Below, in pieces: positions 13,066 through 25,903 of a stretch of 64,000 bases of DNA (its first letter is position 1; each line of letters begins with the position of its first letter). The notes under the pieces are model-generated. The model was given only the letters and a program-made list of their open reading frames with translations, did no database searches and was not told the origin of the DNA. The DNA comes from Chondrus crispus. Lineage: Eukaryota > Rhodophyta > Florideophyceae > Gigartinales > Gigartinaceae. The stretch spans positions 1 through 64,000 of the forward strand of contig NW_005178991.1 in the NCBI RefSeq assembly GCF_000350225.1, written 5' to 3'. The position numbers and the translations under genes were made by a program.

Positions 13066-14704
13066 ATGGAAGAAATGGACGCCGGAAAGGTGAGAACGTT
13101 CAGCATGGAGACTGAGGAACTGGAAGGAACTCTATGCCGTACCGCGGCGGAGTTTGTACAAGTGGTGATACCACAATCGTTAAGGGACCGCGTCCTAGGG
13201 TTGAGCCACTACGCAAAATTTGCAGGACACCCGGGACGCAGGAAACTTTACAAGACATTGAGAAGATATTTTTATTGGCCTACGATGGACCTAGACTGCT
13301 ACGCAGTTGCGAAAAATTGCGCCGCATGCGTGCGAGAACGAGTTAAGTTGAGGAATAATACAAAGGAAATGAAGCTGTTTACGCCAAAAGGCTCCTTTGG
13401 AGTTCGTCGCCATCGACATTCTCGGTGAGTTAATTACCACCAAACGAGGGAATCGCTACATCCTCGTGATCAGCGATCGATATTCCAAATTGGTACGAAC
13501 CGTACCTCTCAAGAAAATTACTGCCGCACACATAGCGCAAGCCTTTTTGCATCATTGGGTATTCGTATACGGACCACCGGTCAAGCTGTTGTCCGACAAC
13601 GGGACACAGTTTACGGCTCGGTTCTTCCAGAACATTTGTCGAATTTTGGGGATACGCGATGTCTTCACGACCACCTATCACCCTCAGGCCAACGGCCAAG
13701 TTGAGAGGTTTAACCGCACGCTGACTTCCGCGTTGCGAAAATATGTCGGAGAACATCCGAAGGACCGGGACCTATTTAGCGACGCTGTGACGTTTGCATA
13801 CAACACACAAGTTCATCGAACTACGAACATCGCGCCTTTCGAGCTAGTGTGGGCGCGGGCACCAGGAAGCGTCGCGTTACAAGCACAGCCAAGTTTGGAA
13901 GGATTTAGCTCGAATCGAGCGTACTACCTGAAATGGCAGTCGTGGTTGGAAAGCCTGATGAAAGGCGCTGATAAGGGCCTGCGAAAAGAACAAGCGCGCT
14001 ACAAGCGAAACTTTGACGCAAGGCTTCGCAAGCCGAAGTATGACATCCCTTCAAGATCCTACGTTTTCCTCCGGAAGGAACCGGGGACCGCAACAGAACC
14101 TAAAAACAAGCTGGCACAACTTGCCACGGGACCGTATGCAGTTAAGAAATCAGATAAGAACACGGTTGTCATCGCCATAGGCGACCAAGGAGAGCGCGTG
14201 TCGCGAGATAGAGTCGAATTAGCCCCTAGTCCTATGCACTACATGCCGATATCAGGCCTACGACAGACTCTACAGTTCCTCAGCGGACGCGAGGTAAATC
14301 AAGAATGCGACGCGATGGAGAGTGAGGATGGTCCTCCCACGCGAGCGCAGATGTTAGAGGACGAGGAAGATGTTGTCAGTCGAAACCCGTCAGCGGAGAT
14401 ACCGCAAGACCTACGGAGGACAAGTAATTGAGAAGAGTTGGAGTCGGAGAATCTTCAGGAGAGGGAAGAAATTAACCCCAGACGCGAGGAAGAAAATGAG
14501 AACGCCGAGTACGTGATAGAAAAGATCATCGATCACGGGTATCAAGATGAGGAATTAATCCTCAAGGTGAAATGGTATGGATATGAGAAGAAGGACGCGA
14601 CGTGGGAACCAGTCGCATCATTACCGCGCAGCGCAGTTGTAAGATATTTCCGAAGAAAAAAGTTACCCTTGCCGCCGCAGGTCGCGCGCGCACAAGCGGG
14701 GTAG
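13066..14704 (+). pseudogene. pol: Integrase and chromodomain of chromovirus 1
   Basis: The zinc-binding HHCC module lies at about 13197-13340 (LSHYAKFAGHPG, then CAAC). A frameshift near 13397 separates it from the catalytic core, which shows the DDE residues in AIDILGE, LSDNGTQF and GQVERFNRTL. Downstream is the GPY/F-like part (LATGPYAV). A TGA at 14429-14431 interrupts the frame just before the chromodomain (14500-14670), where YVIEKIIDHGY and WYGYEKKDATWEP are well conserved. Chromodomains of chromoviruses steer integration to marked histones. Final stop TAG at 14702. Confidence 0.93.
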
Positions 14705-16315
14705 CCTCTGTCAGAGGGTTGTCAAGTCGGAATAGGTACTGTGGGACGCAGCGCGAAGTTAGAAAACAAGGGTAGTCGTAGGAGTAGGGATCATAGGGGA
14801 TGACGAGAAGGAGAGATAGGCAAGTCTGTGTCGCCCCCCTCGCACATGGACAGAGCGGCGAGTGTCGCCCTGTCAAGAAATGAAGAAGTTATTGTAGTCT
14901 CAGGTGGAGACCATGCGCAAATTACGTATGGTCACGCGTCGCAGTGGTGCGCACGTGAATTGACGTTTGGATCAGGGATCCGCACCCGTCCGTAGGAACT
15001 TGAGAGGAAAATTTTATGAGGTTTTTTACAAGGGAACACAACGCAATGGTGCGCGAGCAGATGCGGGACACAGGAGATGACGCGAATTTTTAATCCAAAT
15101 CAAGAAAGAGATGGAGTTGCTGCAAATTTGTTTTCGCCAACCACAGCCGACGATACCTACCACGAAGTCGATCTGCGACCAAGTCCAGAAAAGCGGACCT
15201 GAAGCTGACTGAGCTTAACAGATCAACGGACTAATGCTTGTCGAGCAGGGAAGAATTACTGTCTGCGACAGGCCCGTGGTTACGAGGATGGACGCTCAAG
15301 GAGGTCGTAGCTGTCGCTCCGTCATCGCCGATCGATCTCGTTCTCCAAATCCCCTCCCTGTCTCCTGCGCGCGAGCGACTCTCACACACTCTGATTCATA
15401 ACGAACCGTCACTTGTCTTCTAGGGTGTTTTGCTCCTTTTTGTTTCTATTTTGGGTTCTGTCCCGTTTATTTTTTTATGTGGAGACAGGAACACGATCGC
15501 GCACGGCGGACGCCGACGAGCAAGTCGCTCGTCGAGAAGTGGGATCTTGTTGCACAAGCAAGGGCGGTGATCGTCGGTCGGTTTAGCACCATGAACCGCT
15601 TGGGTTAACGTGCGGACATATACTGCAAGGGGTGGGGGAATAGTTCTGTCAGTTTTCGTTGTATATGAGGATGAAGAAAATCGGCGCGACGTCGTCACCA
15701 AGAGGATCAACCGCTTGCTTTTCAGTTGTTTGGTCTTTTTCCACTTCTATCTCTGTTTTGTTTTTGTTTTTATTTCCTTGGTTTGAGACGTCGACGACAC
15801 AACCCGGCACAGCGTACACCTATCAGCAAACTTACAAGGGCTAGGGAAGAACGAAGAAGAGGTTTATCGAAAAAGGGGAAGAAATGGGTCGACGACGTAA
15901 GATACGTTAACACGACCCGTGAATACTTTAACCGCGTGACAGACTGAAGAGGGACTTTCTCCCGTCAGACGAATGAACTTGCGACGCACCAGCCCCACCT
16001 CGGAAACCGGATCGACATTTTTGAGGTCCACTCGAGAAGAGGAGACTCCCACTGATCACATTTCGTCAATCTCTTGACACTACTATTTTTATATACCGTG
16101 AGGGACGAGCGAGGAGTATGAACGTGCGCCTAAGCCCGGGACGCGACGCGCACGAGCGATAGATGGCTCTAGAAGTGGGGAGCGTCCAAAGGGAGACGCG
16201 GTCGTCGACACCAGTGGAGTTTTTCCCTCCGCACGTAAGATGAGAAATCGGAAGGCGGAGAGGACGAAATTGGTTTGGGGAATGCAGGCTCACCTTCGAG
16301 GACGTCGTCTCACAC
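14705..16315 (+). other. Non-coding 3' region of chromovirus 1
   Basis: About 1.6 kb follow the chromodomain stop with no credible gene. Short stretches recall the region downstream of chromovirus 2, for example a GCACG..TGACGTTT segment near 14950 and a pyrimidine-rich stretch near 15430. No polypurine tract followed by an LTR is visible, so the 3' LTR seems deleted or too diverged to recognise. Confidence 0.5.
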
Positions 16316-16944
16316 TGTCGTGCACTGAGGGGGAAGGGTGGGATCCCCCTCTGGCAGAGTGCGCGCGTTCGGGGGGCGCGTGTAGGGGATTATCGGGAGA
16401 CCACCCGTAAGGGACCGGTACGGGGCCGGGCGCGAAGCGCAGTAGGGAAAGTAGGGGAAAAAGTGGGGGAAATAGAGCGCAGGAGGGGCGGAGCGGTAGG
16501 GACAGCTGTCGCACGGAGAGCCGGGCGTAGCGGGACGACGCGCGCGGTAGAGACAGGTGGGAATCGGGACGCAGATGGCTCGCAGGGTACCGTCGGGGGA
16601 CGGGGACCGACGCCAGGCTACGACTCCGTTCCGGAAACCCGAGTGGTAGACCCAAAGCTTCGTGAGGATTTACGTAGGGTCGGACGTCGGCTATATACTA
16701 GCCGGCGTCGGACCTATAATTAATTAAACTAAAAATACTAAATTAAAACGACGGCGGCGACGGCCGGAGAAACTCCTGTTGGGGAGGTATGACAACCATT
16801 ACACGTGGGGAATGACACCTGGACACAGGGGCCTTGATGCACGGTTACACGTGGCGTGAGGTACACGTGTGCACCGGAGGGGGAGCCGCGCTGGCCGGGG
16901 ACAGGTGTCCCGAATGAGAAGATGAGGGGTGTCAGTGCACTACA
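16316..16944. mobile_element. Solo LTR, family A, copy 1, 629 bp
   Basis: Begins TGTCGTGCACTGA and ends TCAGTGCACTACA, a near-perfect terminal inverted repeat with TG..CA ends. It is flanked by the 5-bp duplication CACAC (16311-16315 and 16945-16949). A second copy lies at 33076-33657. AT-rich TATATAC and TAATTAATTAAAC tracts near 16690-16740 could hold the LTR promoter. Confidence 0.88.
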
Positions 16945-16949
16945 CACAC

Positions 16950-18627
16950 AACCTCCCCAAAGAAAGGACAAGAATCACGGAAATGACCCCTCACCCGTCA
17001 TAGCCGCAACGCCTCGCGACCCACATCCATTACCTCATGATCGATGATACAACAACGTCTAGCATATTATTGCCACAAACCTCCTATCCGAAACATTGAT
17101 CCCCCACAACACTGTCTACGGCGCAACTCCGCCCCAGCCCCCCGAGTAACGCACGCCGACCCTCTCACATCAGTCGTAACAGACCCTCCGGGTACGATAT
17201 ACAATCATATCGGCTATGTCCGGTGACCTCGGTTGCGCTGTGTACAGACAAAAAGAAAAGAGAGAGAAGATGGAAAAGGAACTTGTTGTGCCGTTCCGTC
17301 AGAAGACGCAGAGACCCCGGAACAACTTTCCTCTCGTGAAGGGGGAGAATTGGAGGACAGCCGACGGTCCGTGAGGAGTCTAAATGGAAAAAGAAAAGGG
17401 AATTTGAGGGAAGTGACCCTGACCCGACGAGCTAAAAGAGCTCAACAGAGCCGCACGGAAGGCATCTTGAGGAACGCCTTGACGAGCTCAAACGGGGACA
17501 TGATATAGAACCAAACAGGTCGCTGGCAACAATAGACCCTCAAACCGAGGCTCCCCGGAGGAAACTTTCTCGGACCCCGAGTATTTTTCTCATACCCCTG
17601 GGCATGAGGTGTGACAATCCATTGACACAGTTTCCGATCACGTTCGTTTTCGCTTGAGACAAGGACAGGGGCCTTTCGCACCCGACCATTCCCCGTCGGT
17701 GAAGAAGAGGATACCGCCAGCCCTGACTAACAATGGCGAACACAGACGAAACGGCACTGCAAAGACCCCAAGTGTGCGGTTCGACTTGCTCGAGACGACA
17801 TCACTGCGCTATTTCAAAAAAGGGAGTGAGAAGGGACGTTTGAAAAGAAAAGAAAAACGCGCATGACGCTTACGAGTCCGTCGGAAGAGAGGAAGGGCTA
17901 CGTGGTCGCCTGAAATTGACGGGACTGCCGAGTAGAGCTCAAAATTGTGTTGACATTTGAGGTCGACGAGCTCGAATGAAAGCTCGAACACAGCAATGAC
18001 CCATATTTATTTGTTGAGGTTCCGGAACCCCCCCGCCTGACCAAAGCTGACAATAGTGAGCTTTATCAAAAAAAGGCCCCGAGAACGGATTGACGTCGCT
18101 AATATGAGAGGGAGGAACTAGCAGGACGTTTTGGACGAAGGGTATGTCACGTAGACGTGCAACGGTGATGCAGAGCAAAGACTCGCCAGGCCAGGAAAGG
18201 GAAGGAAAGTCGGATGGAGATTTGACTGCTGCAAGGGCCTTACAAAAAAGTATGTAGCTACCGCCCATATGCGAAAGCACAGAGGAAGGAAGTTACAAAT
18301 CTATCGACTCGCAAGAAATTATACACGCTCTGGTGTACAAGCGTCAATGACGGAGGGATAGGAAGGGATTGAGACCGGCCAACGATCTGGTAACTACATA
18401 GCAGCTAACCACTGTGGAGGAACTAGTATCTTCTCTCGCGGAGACGTGGAAATAGGCATCGGGAAAGCCTGAAGACTAAGAAGGATGAGGGCCTGCTTGG
18501 AGGCAAGGAGATGCCACGGCAGGGGCGGGGCGCATACAAAAAGAGGAGGAAGAAAGGGACGAAGAGGGTCCGACCGCAGTACGGGGTCACCCCGGGTCCA
18601 ACTGAGGAGGCTGTCAAGATAATCGCG
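16950..18627. other. Unassigned 1.7-kb stretch between two LTRs
   Basis: I see only short open frames with no recognisable domain and no repeat shared with the rest of the window. It may be old element sequence or host intergenic DNA. Confidence 0.4.
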
Positions 18628-19737
18628 TGTACTGCAATGTGCCTGTCAGGCCGGAACCAGGGTCCAACGGTCGAGTAACAACACAACCAACAAACAACAA
18701 CCAACAAGAGTTGCCGACGGCACAGCCCTACGGAGTGTCCGATTCTCCCTTTCCGTTTAAGTGGGTTTGCGGCGCACAGTAGCTCAAATCCCTGATAGGT
18801 GGGGCAAAAGGAACATGCCCGGCCCGGGATGAATGGTGGTAGAGTCTTGTACAGGCAGCTGCTCGGCGAGTTCGGGGCGGTGATTAAGAAGCCGGGCCCG
18901 ATGGGTCGTAAAGCCAATGCTCGCTGAGCGCCTGGTACACCTTATACCCTTGATAAAGTCTTCGACGGGGGCGTCGCAACGCAGCCCGACGGGAATTAGC
19001 AAACACGTAGCAGCGCTACACCTCCGTACTGCCCGATGGCAAAGTACCGACACCGGAACGGTCGCAACCTGTATCCGATGGCACCAACACTGTCTTGTAT
19101 ACACAACAGGACTTTCGAGGGAGACGTCATCGCAACAGCCTCCGTCGGTGGACGTAAACAAGTAGCAGCGCTACACTCACGTGTCGCCCGATGGCTAAGA
19201 CACCTACACCGGTCCGGTTGCAACCCAAGCCGATGGCACCAACAACAAACAAAAGAACCAACACAAGAGCCCGATGACTCCAGTCGTCACAATGCGGATC
19301 GCAATCAGGCACCGTGGAACCAACACAAGGTAAGGGAATAGAAATAGAGATAGAAATAGAAATGGATAGGTGAAATAAAGGAAAAGGAAAGGGAACCCCC
19401 GAGCGCAAAGGATAACGTAATCTGTGGTAAAAGGGAGCGTCTTGGGAAAGACGGACTTCGACCAAGGCGATATTCAACTCTGGCAACTCGGGTTACCTTT
19501 ACTGACTTGGTGGTCAGAGGACTAAGGCATATATCGCCCCGCTGGAGCCACTACAGTAGCTCTCGGCGCTAGATCCTAGATCTAATCTCATGTTAAATAA
19601 CTAATATGCAACTAATTAAAATTAATAATTAAAATAATAAAATGAAATAATTTTCATTTGTCACCCCCCCACTTTGTCATACCCCTCAATTCCTTTTCTT
19701 TTCACCCCCTCACGGTGCAGCCGATTATTGCACTACA
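18628..19737 (-). mobile_element. LTR, family B, copy 1, about 1.1 kb
   Basis: Begins TGTACTGCAATGTGCC and ends ATTGCACTACA on the plus strand. It matches copy 2 along its length, most strongly at 19385-19560 against 22150-22330. The orientation is set by chromovirus 2, whose 5' end abuts copy 3. No flanking duplication is present (TCGCG left, TATCT right). Reading on the minus strand, the sequence just outside the right end is purine-rich (GGAAGGGAGATA), as a polypurine tract would be. Confidence 0.75.
19007..19250. repeat. 155-bp direct module repeat inside LTR B
   Basis: GTAGCAGCGCTACAC starts modules at 19007 and 19162; each continues with a CCCGATGGC segment, a GGTCGCAACC-type segment and a GATGGCACCAAC segment. 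LTR B copy 2 has the same arrangement near 21857 and 22012. Repeated modules in the U3 part of an LTR often act as enhancer units. Confidence 0.6.
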
Positions 19738-19860
19738 TATCTCCCTTCCGAGCGCTCTTCTACGCCGCTCCGCCATCGTATAATCTCCTCGCCGTTTCTC
19801 TCATACCCCTACATCGCCGTTTCCGGTAACCTGCCGGAGTGCAAGAGCAAGACGAGCCTT

Positions 19861-21090
19861 ATGTTTCCTTCATCCCCGAGCCATGCGAGTGGTGGTACCA
19901 AACGCAAGCGCTACGGCGTGGGATTTTCTTCCACTTCCCACGACCCTCTAGGTCTTCCTTCCATCCCTCGATTACCCCCTGATTCCCAACATGCTGGCCC
20001 TGTTGGCCACATCGATTCCGATCCTAACGCTCCGTCCTCGCGTTGATACCCTGCCGCGTCGGAGCTCCACGATAAGGCCATGAGCCTTAATCCTGTGCTT
20101 TTTGCTTCCGCTAAATGGTTCTCTGTGATCGGTGTATGCGCCTTCGATGACATTGCGTACTCGTTCGCCGACAGCGCCGGTATGCGTCCAGGACAAATCC
20201 CCCTTCAGGCTATCCGGTCTTACGATTGGTTGGCTCGCATCGCCATTCCTCCCTCCATCCTGTGTCACACTCCGCCTCGTGGTCGTGCGGTGTTATCGAC
20301 CCGCTTCATGACCGCTGTGTGCGACAGGCTTGAGCTGCTATTGACGCAGGATCTCATCCCTGAGGAATTCAGTTGTGACGCGTGGCAGTTTCGCACGGAT
20401 GGCGAGCGGTCTTACCTCGATAACATACTGGCCTGGACCTCTGATAACCCTCCTCGTGAAGCTAACCGCCTTTGGTTCAACCAACGGACCGTCTCGGGCG
20501 ACGCTATGCCGTGGACCAACGCCATAATTCCGGCTAATTTCCGACTTATCAAGCGGGGTACCATCCCCTTCTTTCAGCACACAGTGCGGTTCGAACTCCG
20601 TATTCGGTCTGACACTGGTCATTTTGTGGCCTACCAGATGTTGGAGGCGCGCGAAATCGCGAGGTCCCATTACGCGAATCGTTATCAACGTATTCCGTCG
20701 TGGTGGAGCCAATTTGAGGTCTGCCAAGGCTTTTGGGCTGAGCTCGGCCCTGTGTACACGTATTAAAAAAGGTATTTACGTGATCCTCGGCATGGCCATT
20801 GGGTAGTCTTCCTCACAGAGTGGTGTACCAAAGTGGCAGTGACCCTCCTGTGGGAGACCTACGACTGCTGGAGGTTGTGGTATTTGCCTCCCCAGCTCAT
20901 CAGCCTTCTTCCTCCTCTTTTTGTAAGCGCCCCGCCTCTGCGGTCGCATCTCCTCATATCCATTCCCTTCTCTTGTCTTTCTCTTTTTCTCGTCCTTTCC
21001 CAACTCAGTCTCACACGGCTCCTTGTCATTGTGACTACGCCACACGGCCTCGGCACTTCGTTTGCGAAGCTCATTATTGTTGACTTCTGA
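19861..21090 (+). pseudogene. Broken member of an unrecognised ORF family (paralogue of 34990-36096)
   Basis: I do not recognise this family. The frame starts at ATG 19861 with a short basic patch (TKRKR). It meets an in-frame TGA at 20044-20046 and continues unshifted through a conserved core (20080-20763). It then meets TAA at 20764-20766, after which homology to the intact paralogue continues in frame: YLRDPRHGHWVVFLTEW matches LMEDPQSARWMVFLSEW. Other shared blocks are RYQRIPSWWSQFEV with RYPEIPAWFAQYEI and HFVAYQMLEARE with VFVAYEWVEVKT. The two stops make it a likely pseudogene. It follows LTR B copy 1 in plus orientation. No catalytic motif, signal peptide or membrane segment is evident in the core. 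Confidence 0.75.
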
Positions 21091-21468
21091 GAGACGCGGG
21101 TGAGGTCGGGATTTCACAACGAAAATAAAAATGAATCATTGCCGCGTTCGGTCACTTCAGTGAAGCTCGCCGAGAGTAGACGACAACAAAAATTTGAGGT
21201 ACACTGTACAATTCCTCCAAGGTCAAATGTCCACTTCACCCTTCATCTCCTCCGATGGTCTCATAGCGTCGAGCGCAATTGGTTCCTTCACACATTCCTT
21301 CTCACTTCCGTCCCGGTCTGCACTAACAACTCCACATACGGTATAACTCTGGAAAGAGAGAAACAACGTAGGCGGTATACGTTTAGCTGGCGTAACCTTG
21401 AGTCCTCAGAGGGCACCAATAAAATTTCTCTTCCGAATGTTCCCTTGACTTCCACTCAGTAGCATAGT

Positions 21469-22514
21469 TGTAGTGCAATGTGCCTGGCAGGCCGCGAACA
21501 CAGTCCGACGGTCAAACAAAAAGACGAAAAACAACAGCAACAACAACAACTGCCGATGGCACGCGCTACGGAGCGTTCGAGACTCCCTTTCCCCTTGTGT
21601 GGGCTTGCGGCCCACGGTAGCTCAACTCCGACGGGGGGGGGTAAGGAAAGATGCCCGGCCCGGGAGAAAAATGATGGTAGAGACTTGTGAAGACTTGAGC
21701 GCTCGGCGAGTGCGGGTTGGGCTTGTCTACGAGAATGTAACCGCGGTTCGCTGGGTTGTAAGGCCAATGCTCGACGAGCGTCTTCAGCACCTTGGGTATA
21801 ATTCAAGGTCTTCGACGGGGGCTTGCTCAGCACTACCCGACGGGATCGTAATTGTGTAGCAGCGCTACTACCGACGTGTTGCCCGATGGCTAGAAACACC
21901 CTCACCAGCGCGATCGCAATCGCGGTAGGTGGTACCAACTCTGTCTTATACAGTAAGACCTTCGACGGAGGCGTCGTCGCAACAGCCTTCCGACGGAACT
22001 TGAAACAGTAGCAGCGCTACACCACGTGTTGCCCGATGGCTAAAAACCTACACGGGATCGGTCGCAACCGACTCCAATGGAACCAACACAATTAAGGGAA
22101 AGATAGAAATAGAAGTAGAAGAATGAATAGGGAAATAAAGGGAAAAGAAAAGGGAACCCCCGAGCGCAAAGGATAACGTAATCTGTGGTAAAAGGGAGCG
22201 TCTTGGGAAAGACGGACTTCGACCAAGGCGATATTCAACTCTGGCAACTCGGGTTACCTTTACTGACTTGGTGGTCAGAGGGCTAAGGTATATATCGCCC
22301 CGCCGGAGCCACTACAGTAGCTCGCGGCGCTAGATCCTAAATCTAATCTAATGTCAGCAAAATTAATGCTAACTAATTAACTAAATAAAATAAAATAATT
22401 AGAAATTAAAACTGTGCAATTATTCACACGTGTGTCCCCCCACCCGGACTACTTTTCATATCCAAATATTTTCCTTTCTTTTCACCCCCCTTTTCAGGTG
22501 CGTATTGCACTACA
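21469..22514 (-). mobile_element. Solo LTR, family B, copy 2, 1046 bp
   Basis: Begins TGTAGTGCAATGTGCC and ends GTATTGCACTACA, with the 5-bp duplication ATAGT at 21464-21468 and 22515-22519. It has the orientation expected for the missing 3' LTR of chromovirus 2. However, the perfect duplication and the lack of a polypurine tract at 22515 argue for an independent solo LTR. Confidence 0.82.
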
Positions 22515-22519
22515 ATAGT

Positions 22520-25500
22520 GCCTGTCAAAAAATGCATATAATTTAAGTCGACGCGGGCGAGTGCGTCACCAACTCCACGACATCTGCCCGCGTACTAAAC
22601 ATTTTTTAGGTCGATTGACTGCACGATCCGAGGGCTTCACTAGCCCCACAGGATCTTTTCGAAGAGTAAATTACTCGACCTGCTCCGATCAACGAACTTA
22701 TTTGGGGTCGTGGTAGGGGCAAACACATGTGGATCCTTGCCTCGGTTGGCTCCAATATAGAACAGCCGTGACCCTCCCTCGGGGTGATCTCAATGTTCTC
22801 ACTCATCCAGGGGCACACTATGGAAGTTCGGTTCCTCGTTGCGGAACATGTCCAAAAAATTGCGATTTCCATTCGAATGGATAGAAACGGGGGGCGTTAT
22901 CGGTACGACCGGTTCTTGCTTTTCCAACTCTTGCTCGCTACTCCACTGTCGCCTGACGATCATCAATGGTGGTCGCCCCCGCAGCCTTTCGGGACAATTA
23001 TGTGGTCAACCTGGCTGTAATGGTCCTCCCATCTGATAGGGGTTCTCCCGAAAAATACACAGTTGTGTTGGGACGTACGGCAAACAACAATGGATGAGAG
23101 AAAGAAAGACGATAGGAATTGTGTGTGCTTGTGGAGAGGGTGGTGGCGTGGCGCTCCACCAGTTGGAAGCGGTGTGACGTGGTGGTTGCGATCGCGACTT
23201 CGATTGTCGCTGGGTGGTGTCGTCTCCCTCCGAGGGAGACACTGTATCTCCAACGAAGTCTCAATTTCCATGGTAAAATGCGTGAGCTTCCTGCCACGTG
23301 AGGGGATCCCTTCTTCTTCTCCTTGCTTGGTCCCTGTGTAATACACGTTGAAAAGGATATCTGCACGCCTCTTCGGCTTTCCTGTACGCTCCCCCGATCC
23401 CCAAAATGAACAAAGAGAGAAGAAAAAACAAAGAGCTCGTCGAAACCTCACGACGTAGATGAGTCGCACTTCCCTGAGAGTTCCAGCGGTCCGCTTCCTT
23501 GGGGTCGCACATGGCTTTGGGGGCGGTACTGCGCGTACGACTTGCACTTGCCAACACTTATCCAGCATCCTTTGCGCTCTTCGCGACTCGTTTTCCTAAA
23601 AATTGATTCAAAATTCGCAGTGGTGCTTTGTGCTCCACACTGGTTACGCCACACTTCTCCGAGTGTCTCTTCTGTGAAGTACTGTACTGTACTGTACTCC
23701 TGATTGTTCTCTACCGATTTCCCATCTGGCGAGGGCAGATCGCCGATGCAAATGTAATTTCACGTGCGATTGGCGACGCGTGGTCGCCTCTGCTACCAAG
23801 TCGAATTAGCTTATTGTTCTGACCGAGTTCATAGGGGTCTCATTGTTCCGTGCAGTCGTGTCGGAAGAAATTCTCTCGCGTCCGTCGGGTGTCAACAAGT
23901 CTGCTGATCCGGCAGGAGCATCGGCGTCCTTATTCTGGTCTCTTCGCTTCAAGTTAATTCGCCTCTTCGTTGTCCTCCCACAGGGCTCTTTTAGCTTGCC
24001 CGTCGGTACTCGCAGTTTGGGTATCTTCTCTACTATACGGTAAAAACAAGAAACAGAACAAAAGAGGAGAGTAAAGGAATTGAGAGTAAAAAGGAAAGTG
24101 GAGGGGCGGTTGTCACTAAATTTGAAAACCCTTCCCGATCAATGAGCATTTCCCCTCGTTCTGTTGAACAATTTTGACACGTTTGAGGTGCGTCCCGTGT
24201 CAGCTTCGCATCCGACTTGCTGGTTTTTCAATAAGTCTGCCGTTTTCGCCGCACTCTGGTACTGCTCATGCACAGTTTGTGCGATTGAAAATGACATCGT
24301 CGGTGTAATTTTCGTTCGACAGACTCGCAAACTTAAAGAACCCGAGCCGTTGTCCGCGGTCGATGTGTATCATCGTAGGCCTTCGTTGCCCCGTTTTTCT
24401 GAGCATACCAATTCTCTGCGCCTTCAGATAATCCTCGATCGTAGACATGATGTGTAGTTCAACTATAAAGGTTCGATCTTTATCAGGATGTGACACAAAG
24501 CTGTAGCTCCTTTTGTTCTAGGTTGAAGTGTCCCTTTTCCCGCACCCTCTCGTGGTTGTTGTCTTGTCCAATACATTTCAATTTCCGGAATGGGAAGGCG
24601 GTTTCATGACAGACCTCTTTTGTGAGCGTTCTGCCCTTGCGGCTCACACGATTGGTAAAAACCAAGATGCCGTCGGCTCTAGCATCATCGTGCTTGCAGA
24701 TTCCCGTCTAGGGTATAACTCCGATCCGTGCTTCGCCCTTTGTCGGTCAGCATTTTCTCCGACTACTCGCACGGCCCTGTCTTTGAAGCAGGCATACGAA
24801 ATCTCACAAGTTGACGTCCTTGTACAGCTTAGAAAAAGACCGCTCTCCGTCTCGGCTGGAAGACACAGCGTAATAAATTAATTACGATCGGCGGTTCGCC
24901 CGTCTCCCTCGATCGTGGACGCTCACTCAAGGGTCGTTGACCGGTGTGCATCGCGACGCTTGTTCGTCGTGGTCCGCGATGCGGGGTCTCGCTTTCTACG
25001 TCATCAACAAAAAGAAGCAAGAACACAAAGAAAAACGAAACAAAACAGTACAAAAACAAAAACGAAGGAAGGGGGTTAGTAAGTCAGTGGGTTAGTAAGT
25101 CCCTCGGGACGAAAGAATTGATGCGAGCGACTGTGTCGGTGGCCGCATGCCATGCTCAAGCAATAATTCTCCCTCATCGAGGGTGTCGACAGTAGGGTAG
25201 GTTGCAGCACCACACGGGTAAGTAACATGGTCGTGCCATTGGCAAGTGATTTCACATGCGATTGCTCGCGAATTTTTCGGTGGACGGCTTTGACTGTTGG
25301 TGCCGTCGACTGTGGGGATTGCCCATGGCTTTGCGTACGCGAAACGAGTGCGGGCTTAATTGTAGCTGCGTCCTCGTGATGGTGGTCCCTATGGACGGAT
25401 GTTCTTGATCGTCGAGGGTGGAAAACGTGTGTCAGTAGTGAGTGTGTCGATCGGTCGTCATGCCAAGTCGGGTGTCACTCGACCGCGGGACGACTTAGAA

Positions 25501-25903
25501 TATTTATGCCGTCGATTTTGGCAAGCGACAACAACTTTGCGTGCGGACTGCCGTTGCAGCAGTATTTTCCTGCTTCTCGATTATAATTTCGCAGCATGGC
25601 TGGAATCGATTTCTCACTTGTGTCGCCTGTTCAGCAGTTTGTTGTCGACACGCGTAATGTTTTTGATTACATCATACTCCACGAGAACTGACCGCCCGTT
25701 CGAAACGTCATTTCTCGTGCGTACTGTGATGAGGCGTGTGTGTTTTCCGAGAGGCTCAATGCCTCATCCAGGGATACAGTTTCGCTTCTCTGCATTGCTT
25801 TCCTTTCCTTCATACTCCTTATTTGGGAACCTCGTAGATGCGTTCCTTCCTCGAAGTTCTGACCTCTCTGTTGTCTCTAACCTACTAATTCTATTTACAA
25901 TGG
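22520..25903 (-). other. Long region 3' of chromovirus 2 without a gene
   Basis: Some 3.4 kb downstream of the chromovirus 2 stop codon contain only short open frames in all six frames, none with a recognisable domain. The part nearest the chromodomain resembles the 3' region of chromovirus 1 weakly. A 3' LTR is not recognisable. Confidence 0.45.

Larger units (their letters stand above)
7542..14704 (+). mobile_element. Ty3/gypsy chromovirus 1, 5'-truncated and degenerate
   Basis: The order is Gag with zinc knuckle, aspartic protease, reverse transcriptase, RNase H, integrase and chromodomain, the standard chromovirus layout. The 5' LTR, primer-binding site and start of gag are missing: homology with chromovirus 2 begins exactly at the array junction (7541/7542). 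A family C solo LTR sits inside gag. Pol carries several in-frame stops. No 3' LTR is recognisable, so the element cannot be autonomous. It is closely related to chromovirus 2 and only distantly to chromovirus 3. Confidence 0.95.

Noticed and set aside
22963..23568. 201-codon minus-strand frame
   Set aside because: Low-complexity, no recognisable domain, and overlapping open frames in other phases; chance frame.
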